DNA of 54,286 bases from JBAYSY01 sp041675885 (GCA_041675885.1 JBAYSY010000018.1:1-54286), one strand, 5' to 3'. Shown: positions 1-9,724, numbered from the stretch's first letter. Numbers and translations are program-made. The notes: generated by a model not told the origin, from the sequence alone.

Positions 1-1541
<1,541 letters not shown>

Positions 1542-1632
1542 GATCGCTGTCTCCTGTCAGTCCTGGTTTCGTGTGAATGGAAAGGCGCGGGGCCGGATCT
1601 GTTCCGGGCCCGACCCCGGGTCGGCGGCTGGA

Positions 1633-1920
1633 TCAGCCGATGATCCCGAGGATGTCGCTTTCCTTCATGATCAGCAGTTCCTCGCCGTCGAGGGTGACTT
1701 CCGTGCCCGACCACTTGCCGAACAGGATGCGGTCGCCCGGCTTGACCGAGGGGGCGATCAGTTCGCCCGAATCCTTGCGCGCGCCCTCGCCGACCGAGAC
1801 GATCTCGCCCTCGGCGGGTTTTTCCTTGGCGGTATCGGGGATGATGAGGCCGCCCTTGGTCTTTTCGTCGCTTTCGACGCGGCGGACCAGCACACGGTCA
1901 TGCAGCGGTTTGAATGCCAT
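1633..1920 (-). CDS. groES: GroES co-chaperonin, 10 kDa subunit
   Basis: Heptameric lid of the GroEL chamber. The 95-residue product has the family length and begins MAFKPLHDRVLVRR. It carries the mobile loop region with KTKGGLIIPDTAKEKP and ends in the typical ESDILGIIG. An upstream in-frame Met exists at 1983, but it would place the CIRCE operator inside the coding region. The ATG at 1920 matches the family N-terminus and has an AGGGAG-type ribosome binding site. It is the first gene of groES-groEL and is read leftwards. Confidence 0.98.
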   Translation of the reverse strand: MAFKPLHDRVLVRRVESDEKTKGGLIIPDTAKEKPAEGEIVSVGEGARKDSGELIAPSVKPGDRILFGKWSGTEVTLDGEELLIMKESDILGIIG

Positions 1921-1956
1921 CTGAGAACACTCCCTAGGTTCCAGGTTGAATGCATG

Positions 1957-1983
1957 TTGGCACTCGACAGATACGAGTGCCAA
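1957..1983 (-). promoter_or_regulatory. CIRCE operator (HrcA-binding inverted repeat)
   Basis: A perfect 9-9-9 inverted repeat, TTGGCACTC-N9-GAGTGCCAA, lies 37 bp upstream of the groES start. This is the alphaproteobacterial form of the CIRCE element bound by the heat-shock repressor HrcA, so groESL is expected to be HrcA-repressed and heat-induced. No hrcA gene is in this window. Confidence 0.95.
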
Positions 1984-1991
1984 CGCCCGGA

Positions 1992-2020
1992 CAGGTAGTC
2001 AGGCCGCCCGGCGCTGTCAA
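1992..2020 (-). promoter_or_regulatory. Predicted sigma-70-type promoter of groESL
   Basis: On the minus strand TTGACA (2020-2015) is followed by a 17-bp spacer and TACCTG (1997-1992). Transcription would start close to or inside the CIRCE element, the usual arrangement for HrcA repression. The -35 box is a full consensus match; the -10 box is weaker. An RpoH promoter overlapping this region cannot be excluded. Confidence 0.6.
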
Positions 2021-2081
2021 CAGGGGGCAGGTGAAAATGATGGATCGGTCTGGATTTCGACCTGAAGCCCCGGCCGGCACT

Positions 2082-2260
2082 TTGCGCAACAGAGGGCAGC
2101 GGCCGACCGCGGGGGGCCGCTGCAACCTCTGTGGTCTGGCAGTTCATGGTGCAGCCGACTCCTCGCTCAAGTCGTGCGCCAACGTCGAAATAGCGGCCAC
2201 CCGTGCGGGCGGTCGGCCGCTGCCCGGCGGCGCTGGCGCGCCTTGATTCCGGGCAAGGGG
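2082..2260 (-). repeat. Family 1 dispersed repeat, long copy A
   Basis: The arms GGGCAGCGGCCGACCGC (2094-2110) and GCGGTCGGCCGCTGCCC (2209-2225) are perfect inverted repeats. They enclose about 98 bp of internal module containing TGGTCTGGCAGTTCATGGTG. The outer flank is ...GCGCGCCTTGATTCCGGGCAAGG. It matches copies C (7690-7862) and D (20738-20935), here in reverse orientation. The rest of the 450-bp groES-metF gap holds only the groES promoter and CIRCE; no gene was seen. Confidence 0.85.
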
Positions 2261-2372
2261 GGACCCGTATCCGGTGTTCCGCCCCAGCCTTTCAGGCCAT
2301 GTTTTCCGGTGTAGCGGTGGTGGGCAATCTGCCCACCACCCCGTCCGGGGGGCGTTCCCCGCCTCCGCTCGT

Positions 2373-3239
2373 TCAGGCCACGTTTTCCAGTGCCACCTCG
2401 GGGGTAACGCCCAGCGCGTGGCAGATGTCGCGGGTCAGGTGCGGGCGGTTGAGGGTGTAGAAATGCAGATCCTCCACCCCTTCGCCGATCAGCGTGTCGC
2501 ACAACTCGGTGCAGAGCGCGACCGCCAGCAATTCCTCGCGCCCGTCGCGTTTCGCGGTGGCGAACGCCTCGTCCAGCCAGCCGGGGATGCGCGTGCCGCA
2601 GCGGGCGGCGAAGTTGCGCACGCCCTGCCAGTTCTCGATCGGCAGGATGCCGGGGATGATCGGTGCGGTGATGCCCTCGGCGGCGCAGGCATCGCGGAAC
2701 CGCAGGAAGGTCTCGGCCTCGAAGAAGAACTGGGTGATCGCGCTCGATGCCCCGGCCTCGATCTTGCGCTTGAGCCAGCGCACGTCGGACAGCGGGTCGG
2801 CGGCCTCGGGATGCGGTTCGGGGTAGGCGCCGACCCGCAGGGTGAACCGGCCGGTCGCGGCCAGTGCCTCGATCAGCTCGACGGAATCGGCGAAGCCCTC
2901 GGGGTGGGGGGCAAAGCGGCCTTCGCCCTTCGGCGCATCGCCGCGCAGCGCCACGATCTCGCGCACCCCGGCTTCGGCGTAAGCCTCGGCGATCTCCAGC
3001 GTCTCGGCGCGGGTCGCATCGACGCAGGTCAGATGCGCCGCCACGTTCAGCCCGTAATGCGCGCCGATCGCCGTCACCGCCTCATGCGTCAGTTTCCGCG
3101 TCGTGCCGCCCGCGCCATAGGTGACCGACACGAAGCCGGGCTTCAGCGGCGCCAGCATCTGCACCGTCTCCCACAGGCGGAACGACGCATCGAGCGTGCG
3201 CGGCGGGAAGAATTCGAACGAGACGCGGGGTGCGGACAT
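2373..3239 (-). CDS. metF: 5,10-methylenetetrahydrofolate reductase
   Basis: FAD enzyme that reduces methylene-THF to 5-methyl-THF, the methyl donor for methionine synthesis. The product is 288 residues, the normal bacterial MetF length, with FEFFPPR near the N-terminus, SVTYGAGG, an AHLTCVDATR segment, ALRGDAPKGEG and the FFFEAETFLRFRD region of the TIM barrel. The ATG at 3239 was chosen because AGGAG lies seven bases upstream; the open frame continues further upstream without a better signal. It is divergent from a MetR-like LysR gene with 87 bp between starts, the classic regulator-target arrangement. It is read leftwards, away from groES. Confidence 0.96.
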   Translation of the reverse strand: MSAPRVSFEFFPPRTLDASFRLWETVQMLAPLKPGFVSVTYGAGGTTRKLTHEAVTAIGAHYGLNVAAHLTCVDATRAETLEIAEAYAEAGVREIVALRGDAPKGEGRFAPHPEGFADSVELIEALAATGRFTLRVGAYPEPHPEAADPLSDVRWLKRKIEAGASSAITQFFFEAETFLRFRDACAAEGITAPIIPGILPIENWQGVRNFAARCGTRIPGWLDEAFATAKRDGREELLAVALCTELCDTLIGEGVEDLHFYTLNRPHLTRDICHALGVTPEVALENVA

Positions 3240-3279
3240 GGTATGGCTCCTTTGCGCCCTTGTCGCAGATCGTGAAACC

Positions 3280-3292
3280 TGAGACAAATTCA
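3280..3292. promoter_or_regulatory. Candidate MetR-type operator in metF-metR intergenic region
   Basis: TGAGACAAATTCA fits the enterobacterial MetR consensus TGAA-N5-TTCA with one mismatch and has the preferred central A. It lies 41 bp from the metF start and 35 bp from the metR start, where it could serve both divergent promoters. Assignment rests on the consensus and the context only. Confidence 0.5.
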
Positions 3293-3326
3293 TAATCTTC
3301 AAGATGGACATGAGGCCGACCGCAAG

Positions 3327-4229
3327 ATGCACATCGAATTCCGCCACCTGCGCACGATAAGGGCGATCCACCGGGCCGGGGGGCTGGCCCGCGCGGCCGA
3401 GATGCTGAACATGACGCAATCGGCGCTGTCGCATCAGGTCAAGGGGCTGGAGGAACAGGCGGGGGTGGAACTGTTCGCCCGCCGCTCCAAGCCCTTGCGG
3501 CTTTCGGCGGCGGGGCTGCGGCTGCTGAAACTGGCCGAACGCATCCTGCCCGAGATCGAGGCGCTGGAGGAGGAGTTCGCGGGCCTGCGCTCCGGCAAGG
3601 CCGGGCGGCTGCATATCGCCATCGAATGTCACGCCTGTTTCGAATGGCTGTTCCCGGTGCTGGAACAGTTCCGCCACGCCTGGCCCGAGGTCGATGTCGA
3701 TATCCGCCCCGGCCTCGCCTTCGGCGCGCTGCCCGCGCTGGTGCGCGAAGAGGTCGATCTGGTGATCTCCTCGGACCCCGAGGATCTGCCCGGCGTCACC
3801 TTCCACCCGCTGTTCGACTACGAGCCCGTGTTCATCGCCGCCGCCACCAACCCGTTGGCGGAGAAAGAGGAGATCGCGGCCGGGGATTTCCGCGACCAGA
3901 CCCTGATCACCTATCCGGTCGAACGCGCCCGGCTCGACGTGTTCACCGAACTGCTGACCCCGGCCAAGGTCGAGCCCCGCGCGGTGCGGCAGGTGGAGCT
4001 CACGGCGGTGATCCTGATGCTGGTGGCCTCGGACCGGGGCGTGTCGGTGCTGCCCGACTGGGTGCTGCGCGAGGTGAAATATTCCGCCGATTACGTGACC
4101 CGGCCGCTGAAGGGCCGCCCGGTCAAGCGCCTTTACGCCGCGATCCGCGACGAGGACGCGGCGCTGCCGTTCATGGCGCATGTCCTGCGGCTCGGCCGCA
4201 CGGTGCCGGTCAAGCTGCAACGGGAATAG
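3327..4229 (+). CDS. metR: LysR-family transcriptional regulator, MetR type
   Basis: A 300-residue LysR regulator. An N-terminal winged HTH (about residues 4-62, with the recognition region GGLARAAEMLNMTQSALSHQ) is followed by a periplasmic-binding-like effector domain. The opening MHIEFRHLRTIRAI and the effector segment IAIECHACFEWLFPVLEQF are typical of MetR, the homocysteine-responsive regulator of methionine genes. Its position divergent from metF supports that function. It is monocistronic; the next gene, suhB, starts 87 bp downstream with its own ribosome binding site. Confidence 0.88.
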   Translation: MHIEFRHLRTIRAIHRAGGLARAAEMLNMTQSALSHQVKGLEEQAGVELFARRSKPLRLSAAGLRLLKLAERILPEIEALEEEFAGLRSGKAGRLHIAIECHACFEWLFPVLEQFRHAWPEVDVDIRPGLAFGALPALVREEVDLVISSDPEDLPGVTFHPLFDYEPVFIAAATNPLAEKEEIAAGDFRDQTLITYPVERARLDVFTELLTPAKVEPRAVRQVELTAVILMLVASDRGVSVLPDWVLREVKYSADYVTRPLKGRPVKRLYAAIRDEDAALPFMAHVLRLGRTVPVKLQRE

Positions 4230-4316
4230 GGGCGGGCCTTCGCCCCGCCACTCCGGCCCTTCACATCCCGCGCCCGCCCGTGTAAGGCCACGGCCTGACC
4301 GCCAAGGAGCCCCGCG

Positions 4317-5105
4317 ATGCAAGGCAGCGCCAACCTCAACCTGATGATCAAGGCCGCGCGCAAGGCCGGGCGCAGCCTCGTCAAGGATTTCCGCGAGGTC
4401 GAGAACCTTCAGGTCTCGGCCAAGGGGCCGGGCGATTTCGTCACCCGCGCCGACCGCGAGGCGGAGCGGATCGTGCGCGCCGAACTGATGGCCGGGCGCT
4501 CGACCTACGGCTGGCTGGGCGAGGAAACCGGCGCCGCGCCGGGCGAGGACCCGACCCGGCGCTGGATCGTCGATCCCCTGGACGGCACCACCAACTTCCT
4601 GCACGGGCTGCCGCACTGGGCGGTGTCGATCGCGCTCGAACACAAGCGCGAGATCGTGGCGGCGGTGGTCTATGACGCGGCGAAGGACGAGATGTTCGTG
4701 GCCGAGAAGGGCGCCGGGGCCTGGATGAACGACCGGCGGCTGCGGGTCTCGGGGCGGCGCTACATGCACGAGGCGCTGTTTGCCACCGGCGTGCCCTTCG
4801 GCGCGCGCCCCGGCCTGCCCGAGACCCTGCGCGACATCGCCCGGCTGATGCCTGGCAGCGCCGGAATGCGCCGCTGGGGCGCGGCGGCGCTCGATCTGGC
4901 CTATGTGGCGGCGGGGCGGTTCGACGGCTTCTGGGAACGCGGGCTGAGCCCCTGGGACGTGGCCGCGGGCATCCTGCTGGTGCGCGAGGCGGGCGGCATG
5001 GTCGCCCCGATCGAGGAGGGCGCGGACATGCTGGAAACCGGCTCGCTCATCGCCGGGAACGGCGAATTGTTCGCGCCGCTTGCCAAGGCGGTCCGGGGCG
5101 AATAG
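4317..5105 (+). CDS. suhB: Inositol-1-monophosphatase family protein (SuhB-like)
   Basis: Mg2+-dependent phosphatase of the inositol monophosphatase fold, 262 residues. Metal-site motifs are intact: GEE at about residues 68-70, the signature DPLDGTTNF at 86-94 and WDVAAG at 213-218. SuhB-type members dephosphorylate inositol-1-phosphate, and in some bacteria they also assist rRNA maturation and antitermination; which role applies here cannot be read from sequence. The start ATG has AAGGAG upstream (CCAAGGAGCCCCGCG). It converges on the ASKHA gene, and the 260 bp between them contain repeat copy B and a perfect inverted repeat. Confidence 0.9.
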   Translation: MQGSANLNLMIKAARKAGRSLVKDFREVENLQVSAKGPGDFVTRADREAERIVRAELMAGRSTYGWLGEETGAAPGEDPTRRWIVDPLDGTTNFLHGLPHWAVSIALEHKREIVAAVVYDAAKDEMFVAEKGAGAWMNDRRLRVSGRRYMHEALFATGVPFGARPGLPETLRDIARLMPGSAGMRRWGAAALDLAYVAAGRFDGFWERGLSPWDVAAGILLVREAGGMVAPIEEGADMLETGSLIAGNGELFAPLAKAVRGE

Positions 5106-5146
5106 CCGGGCCGCGGGCGCAGGCGCGGTTGCCCCCCACCGCAGAT

Positions 5147-5209
5147 GCACAACAGAGGGCAGCGGTCGGCCGCTGCCCGGGCCGCTGACGCGGCTGTTCC
5201 GGGCAAGGG
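5147..5209 (-). repeat. Family 1 dispersed repeat, short copy B
   Basis: The uninterrupted palindromic core GGGCAGCGGTCGGCCGCTGC (plus CC) spans 5157-5178. It is flanked on the left by the family context CACAACAGA and on the right by GCTGTTCCGGGCAAGG. No internal module is present. It lies between convergent suhB and the ASKHA gene. Confidence 0.8.
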
Positions 5210-5283
5210 GGTGCGCTGAAGCGCACCCTACGGCAAGGCCCTAACCGGCCGGGTGTGCTCCGTAGGGTGCGCTTCAGCGCACC
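5210..5283. repeat. Perfect 24-bp inverted repeat with 26-bp spacer
   Basis: The left arm 5210-5233 and right arm 5260-5283 are exact reverse complements. Each arm itself contains the 18-bp imperfect palindrome GGTGCGCT-GA-AGCGCACC followed by CTACGG. A single degenerate arm recurs at 25856-25880. The structure sits between convergent genes and could act as a bidirectional transcription terminator, though no T-run follows it. Confidence 0.8.
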
Positions 5284-5364
5284 ATCCCCGACTGCTCCCT
5301 TGCCCGGCCCGCAACCGGCATGACCCGGCTTCCTGCCCTTCTTCGTTGCGCCCCGTCCCGGCGC

Positions 5365-7491
5365 TCAGCTCCGCCTGCGCCGCCGTCCGCCGCCCCCGCT
5401 TCCGCTCCCGCCGCCGCCGGTGTTGAAGCTGACCTCGGGCAGGGTGACGACCTGCGCGAGTTCGGGGAAGGGGGCGGTCGCGTGCGGGATGGCGTTCGCG
5501 GCCACGAAATGCTCCTGGAACCGGGGGGCGATCGCGGTCTCGACCTTGTGGATACGGTGGACGACGCGCTCGATCTCCGCCCGCGCCGCGACATTGCACA
5601 GGGCGATCCGCGCGCCGGTCCCGGCGGCGTTCCCGGCCGAGGTCACGCGATCCAGCGCCGCATCGGGGATCATGCCCAGCACCATCGCATGTTTGGGCGA
5701 GATATGCGCGCCGAACGCGCCCGCCAGCACCACCCGGTCGACCCGTTCCACCCCCATCTCGTCCATCAACAGCCGCGCCCCTGCGTAAAGCGCCGATTTC
5801 GCAAGCTGGATCGCGCGGATATCGCCCTGTGTCACGCAGATACGTCGCCCGCCGTCATCATGCAGCAGCCAGGCATGGGTGCGGCCCTCGGGGATGCAGC
5901 GCGCGCTGCCGGTCTGTTCCGCCGATCCGATCAGCCCCGAGGCATCCAGCAGCCCGGCCATGCGCATCTCGGCCACCGCCTCGATGATGCCCGAACCGCA
6001 GATGCCGGTGATCCCGGTGGCGGCCACGGCCTCGGCAAAGCCGGGATCGTCCGACCATTCCTCGACCCCGATCACCCGGAACCGGGGCTCCCTGGTCGCG
6101 GGGTCGATCTCGACCCGCTCGATGGCGCCCGGCGCGGCGCGCTGCCCGGCGCTGATCTGCGCCCCCTCGAAGGCCGGCCCGGTGGGCGAGGAACAGGCCA
6201 GCACCCGCTCCCGGTTCCCAAGCAGCAGTTCGGCATTGGTGCCGACATCGACGACCAGCATCATGTCATCCGAGTTGTGGGGTTCCTCGGACAGGGCCAC
6301 GGCGGCGGCGTCGGCCCCCACATGCCCGGCGATGCACGGCAGCACATAGGCCCGCGCCGCGGGGTTGAGTGCGTCAAGATCGAGCTCGCGCGCGGCGAGC
6401 GCCAGGCTTTCCGACCGCGCCAGCGCGAAGGGCGCCTGCCCCAGTTCCACCGGGTCGATCCCCAAGAGCAGGTGGTGCATCACCGGGTTGCAGACGAGGG
6501 CGATCTCGTAGATCCGCGCCGGGTCGGCCCCGGCCTCCGCCGCCACCTCCCGCGCGAGACTGTCGAGTGCCCCGCGCACCGCCCCCGTCATCTCCACGTC
6601 GCCGCCGGGGTTCATCATCGCGTAGGAGACCCGGCTCATCAGATCCTCGCCGAAGCGGATCTGCGGGTTCATCATCCCCGCCGAGGCCCGCACCCGCCCG
6701 TCGCGCAGGTCGGTCAGATGTGCCGCGATGGTGGTGGAGCCGAGATCGACCGCAAGCCCCAGAACCTCGCCCTCGTCATAGCCCGGAAAGATGTCGAGGA
6801 TGCGCGCGGGTCCGTCCAGATGGTCGCGGTAGAGCACGACCGTCACCCGCCACCCGCCCTTGCGCAGCACCGGCTGCAACCGGCGCAGGATGTCGAGATC
6901 CGCCGTCACCTCGCCCACGTCCCATTGCGCGTGCAGCGCCTGCGCAAGACGCTCGAAATCGCCCGAGGGTTCGTGCATGTCGGGCTCGGCGACCTCGACG
7001 TAAAGAAGGCGCGTCGCCGGGTCCATGACGATGGGCCGGTCGGTCGCCGACTTGCGGATCACCTGGCGGTGGACCTGGCTTTCCGGCGGTACGTCGATCA
7101 CCACATCGCCCATGATCCGCGCCTGGCAGCCCAGCCGCCGCCCCTCGATCATGCCGCGCTTGTCCTTGTAGCGCTGTTCGACCGCGTTCCATTCGCCCAG
7201 CGCGCCTTCGGCCACGGTGACGCCGTGTTTCGGGAAGGCGCCGTAGCCCGGCGTGACCTGGCATTTCGAGCAGATGCCGCGCCCGCCGCAGACCGAATCG
7301 AGATCGACCCCGAGTTGCCGCGCGGCGGTCAGCACCGGCGTCCCGACAGCGACCCGGCCGCGCCTGCCCGAGGGGGTGAAGATCACCAGCGCGTCGGTGG
7401 TGTCGGGGCCAGTATCGAGGCCGGTATCGGGGCCGGTATCGCGGGCTTTATCGGGCGTCGGCCCGGCGGCGGGGGGGCGGGTGGCGGTCAT
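5365..7491 (-). CDS. ASKHA/[2Fe-2S] corrinoid-reactivation protein (RamA/RACo-like)
   Basis: A 708-residue ATP-dependent reductive activator family protein, which returns inactive Co(II) corrinoids to Co(I). An N-terminal [2Fe-2S] ferredoxin domain has Cys68, Cys74, Cys77 and Cys122 (CGGRGICSKC...LGCQA), the C-X5-C-X2-C-Xn-C pattern of RACo. It is followed by a linker domain and the ASKHA ATPase domain (DLGSTTIAAHL, VVDVGTNAELLLG, LAGAFGAHI). The ATG at 7491 has GGAG six bases upstream. The first 35 residues contain a short DTGPDTG repeat and the C-terminus is a Gly-rich, Arg-rich tail, both probably disordered. No corrinoid methyltransferase gene lies beside it; metF is 2.1 kb away. It may reactivate the split methionine synthase known from Rhodobacterales (inference). 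Confidence 0.88.
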   Translation of the reverse strand: MTATRPPAAGPTPDKARDTGPDTGLDTGPDTTDALVIFTPSGRRGRVAVGTPVLTAARQLGVDLDSVCGGRGICSKCQVTPGYGAFPKHGVTVAEGALGEWNAVEQRYKDKRGMIEGRRLGCQARIMGDVVIDVPPESQVHRQVIRKSATDRPIVMDPATRLLYVEVAEPDMHEPSGDFERLAQALHAQWDVGEVTADLDILRRLQPVLRKGGWRVTVVLYRDHLDGPARILDIFPGYDEGEVLGLAVDLGSTTIAAHLTDLRDGRVRASAGMMNPQIRFGEDLMSRVSYAMMNPGGDVEMTGAVRGALDSLAREVAAEAGADPARIYEIALVCNPVMHHLLLGIDPVELGQAPFALARSESLALAARELDLDALNPAARAYVLPCIAGHVGADAAAVALSEEPHNSDDMMLVVDVGTNAELLLGNRERVLACSSPTGPAFEGAQISAGQRAAPGAIERVEIDPATREPRFRVIGVEEWSDDPGFAEAVAATGITGICGSGIIEAVAEMRMAGLLDASGLIGSAEQTGSARCIPEGRTHAWLLHDDGGRRICVTQGDIRAIQLAKSALYAGARLLMDEMGVERVDRVVLAGAFGAHISPKHAMVLGMIPDAALDRVTSAGNAAGTGARIALCNVAARAEIERVVHRIHKVETAIAPRFQEHFVAANAIPHATAPFPELAQVVTLPEVSFNTGGGGSGSGGGGRRRRRS

Positions 7492-7689
7492 GGCGGGCTC
7501 CGGCGTTTCCTCCGCGTTTCTACGCCCTTCCGTGCCGGGGGCAATGGCGGCAAGCGGCATCCGGTGGCCGGTTGGCGGCATCCGGGGCCCCGGTATCCGG
7601 TTTGCGGTGTCCGCTGGCCGTATCGGCAAGCCGGGAGGAGCACAACTTTTGCCCGAAGCACTCCGCTTGGAACAGACGGTCTTTCTTTT

Positions 7690-7862
7690 GCCCGGAATCA
7701 AGGCGCGCAAGCGCCGCCGGGCAGCGGCCGACCGCCCCCCGGACGGCCGCTATTGCGACGTTTCGACATGCACATACGTCGGGATAATCGGCACCATAAA
7801 CTGCCAGACCACAGCCGTATCAGCGGCCCCCCGCGGTCGGCCGCTGCCCTTTGTTGCGCAAT
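7690..7862 (+). repeat. Family 1 dispersed repeat, long copy C
   Basis: The perfect arms GGGCAGCGGCCGACCGC (7719-7735) and GCGGTCGGCCGCTGCCC (7833-7849) surround a 97-bp internal module. The left flank is TGCCCGGAATCAAGGCGCG and the right flank is TTTGTTGCGCAATACAT. It lies in the 509-bp divergent gap between the ASKHA gene and guaB. The rest of that gap holds short GGCATCCGG(T/G)GGCC-like direct repeats at about 7555-7610 and no gene I can support. Confidence 0.85.
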
Positions 7863-8000
7863 ACATCGGCCTTGGCAGCCATGGCACCGCCACCCGGCGC
7901 AGGTTTCCGGCTTGCCTTTCAGGCTTGCGTTTCGGTCGGGGGCGTGAAAAGGGGAAGCGTCAAACGAACCCTCCCACATCCCGCCCCTAAAGGAGGCCCC

Positions 8001-9449
8001 ATGGAGATTCGCGAGGCGCTTACCTTCGATGACGTTCTGCTTGTCCCCGCGGCAAGCGACGTGCTTCCGGCCGATGCCGATACCTCGACCCATGTCACCC
8101 GCTCGATCCGGCTGAACATCCCGCTGCTTTCCTCGGCGATGGACACGGTGACCGAGGGACGCATGGCCATCGCCATGGCGCAGGCGGGCGGCATGGGGGT
8201 GATCCACCGCAACCTCGATATCGAGCTTCAGGCGCGCGAGGTCCGCCGGGTCAAGCGGTTCGAATCGGGCATCGTCTATGCGCCGATCACGCTGCGGCCC
8301 GACCAGACGCTGGCCGATGCCAAGGAGCTTCAGGAACGCTACAACGTCACCGGCTTTCCGGTGGTGGACGCGGGCGGGCGGCTGCTGGGGATCGTCACCA
8401 ACCGCGACATGCGCTTCGCCTCGGACGACCGCACGCCGGTCTCGGTGATGATGACCGCCGACAACCTCGCCGTGCTGCGCGAGCCGGTGGACCGCGAGCA
8501 GGCGATCAGCCTGATGAAGGCGCGGCGGATCGAGAAACTGCTGGTGACCGACGGGCTGGGCAAGCTGACCGGGTTGCTGACCTTCAAGGATACCCAGAAG
8601 GCGGTGCTCAACCCCAATGCCTGCAAGGACGGGCTGGGGCGGCTGCGGGTGGCCGCCGCCTCGACCGTGGGCGATGCGGGGTTCGAACGTTCGGCGGCGC
8701 TGATCGAGGCCGGGGCCGACATGGTGGTGATCGACACCGCCCACGGCCATTCCGAGGGCGTCGCCCGCGCGGTTGAACGCATCAAGGCGCTGTCGAACGC
8801 GGTGCAGGTGGTGGCGGGCAACGTGGCCACGGCGGAAGCCACGCGGGCGCTGATCGACGCCGGGGCCGATGCGGTCAAGGTCGGGATCGGCCCGGGCTCG
8901 ATCTGCACCACCCGGATCGTCGCCGGGGTCGGCGTGCCGCAACTGACCGCGATCATGGACGCGGCCGCGGCGGCGGGCGAGGTGCCGGTGATCGCCGACG
9001 GCGGCATCAAGTATTCCGGCGATTTCGCCAAGGCGATCGCCGGCGGGGCAAGCTGCGCCATGGTGGGTTCGGCCATCGCCGGCACGGACGAGAGCCCGGG
9101 CGAGGTGATCCTCTACCAGGGCCGCAGCTTCAAGAGCTACCGCGGCATGGGCAGCCTCGGCGCCATGGCGCGCGGCTCGGCCGACCGCTACTTCCAGAAG
9201 GACGCCGCCTCGGACAAGCTGGTCCCCGAGGGAATCGAGGGCCAGGTGCCCTACAAGGGCTCGGCCGGGGCGGTGATCCACCAGCTTGTGGGCGGGCTGC
9301 GCGCGGCGATGGGCTATACCGGAAACCGCACCATCGCCGAGATGCGCAGCAACTGCCGTTTCGTACGCATCACCGGCGCCGGGCTGCGCGAAAGCCACGT
9401 CCACGACGTGCAGATCACCCGCGAAAGCCCGAACTACCGGCTGGGCTGA
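8001..9449 (+). CDS. guaB: Inosine-5'-monophosphate dehydrogenase
   Basis: Catalyses NAD-dependent oxidation of IMP to XMP, the committed step of GMP synthesis. The product is 482 residues, the normal length. The catalytic loop GPGSICTTRIV places the nucleophilic Cys at residue 302. A CBS-domain pair occupies about residues 90-205, and the flap region with YFQKDAASDKLVPEGIEG is present. The ATG at 8001 is preceded by AAAGGAGG at a four-base spacing; upstream in-frame Met codons lack such a signal. It is monocistronic and converges with the cyclophilin pair. Confidence 0.97.
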   Translation: MEIREALTFDDVLLVPAASDVLPADADTSTHVTRSIRLNIPLLSSAMDTVTEGRMAIAMAQAGGMGVIHRNLDIELQAREVRRVKRFESGIVYAPITLRPDQTLADAKELQERYNVTGFPVVDAGGRLLGIVTNRDMRFASDDRTPVSVMMTADNLAVLREPVDREQAISLMKARRIEKLLVTDGLGKLTGLLTFKDTQKAVLNPNACKDGLGRLRVAAASTVGDAGFERSAALIEAGADMVVIDTAHGHSEGVARAVERIKALSNAVQVVAGNVATAEATRALIDAGADAVKVGIGPGSICTTRIVAGVGVPQLTAIMDAAAAAGEVPVIADGGIKYSGDFAKAIAGGASCAMVGSAIAGTDESPGEVILYQGRSFKSYRGMGSLGAMARGSADRYFQKDAASDKLVPEGIEGQVPYKGSAGAVIHQLVGGLRAAMGYTGNRTIAEMRSNCRFVRITGAGLRESHVHDVQITRESPNYRLG

Positions 9450-9474
9450 GTCCCGGCGGTGCGGGCGGGCAGAG

Positions 9475-9718
9475 AGCGGGGAAGGGGGGCCGTCTGCCCC
9501 CCTCTTGTGCGCTACGCGCCCAATTCACCCCCCGAGAGTGTTTATGGCAAGATGAAGATCATTAAGAGTTTTTTGATCTTCTTCTGTCCCTAAATATCCC
9601 CGCCGGAGGCTCCCCAACTCTGTTCCGGGCGCCACGGCAGGCGAAAGCACTTCACCCCCCGGCCACCGCCACGCGCCCGCAGGGCGCGCCCGGCCCAACG
9701 GGAGGAGCCCCTCTCCCC
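9475..9718. repeat. Family 2 intergenic repeat, copy 1
   Basis: Starts with the hairpin AGGGGGG-N7-CCCCCCT (9483-9503). It continues with CAATTCACCCCCCGAGAGTG, GGCAAGATGAAGAT, TAAATATCCCCGCCGGAGG, and the GCGCGCCCGGCCCAACG block. It fills the gap between convergent guaB and the cyclophilin genes and probably terminates both transcripts. Confidence 0.75.
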
Positions 9719-9724
9719 GGGCGC

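Noticed and set aside
3240..5150. An upstream extension of the metF frame giving a product of about 925 residues
   Set aside because: The extension runs antisense through metR and suhB and has no domain features; metF has a proper start with AGGAG at 3239.
5320..7947. An open frame of about 875 codons on the plus strand across the ASKHA gene
   Set aside because: It is antisense to a protein with clear ferredoxin and ASKHA motifs, its translation is His/Arg/Gly-rich without any domain pattern, and long antisense frames are expected at this GC content.
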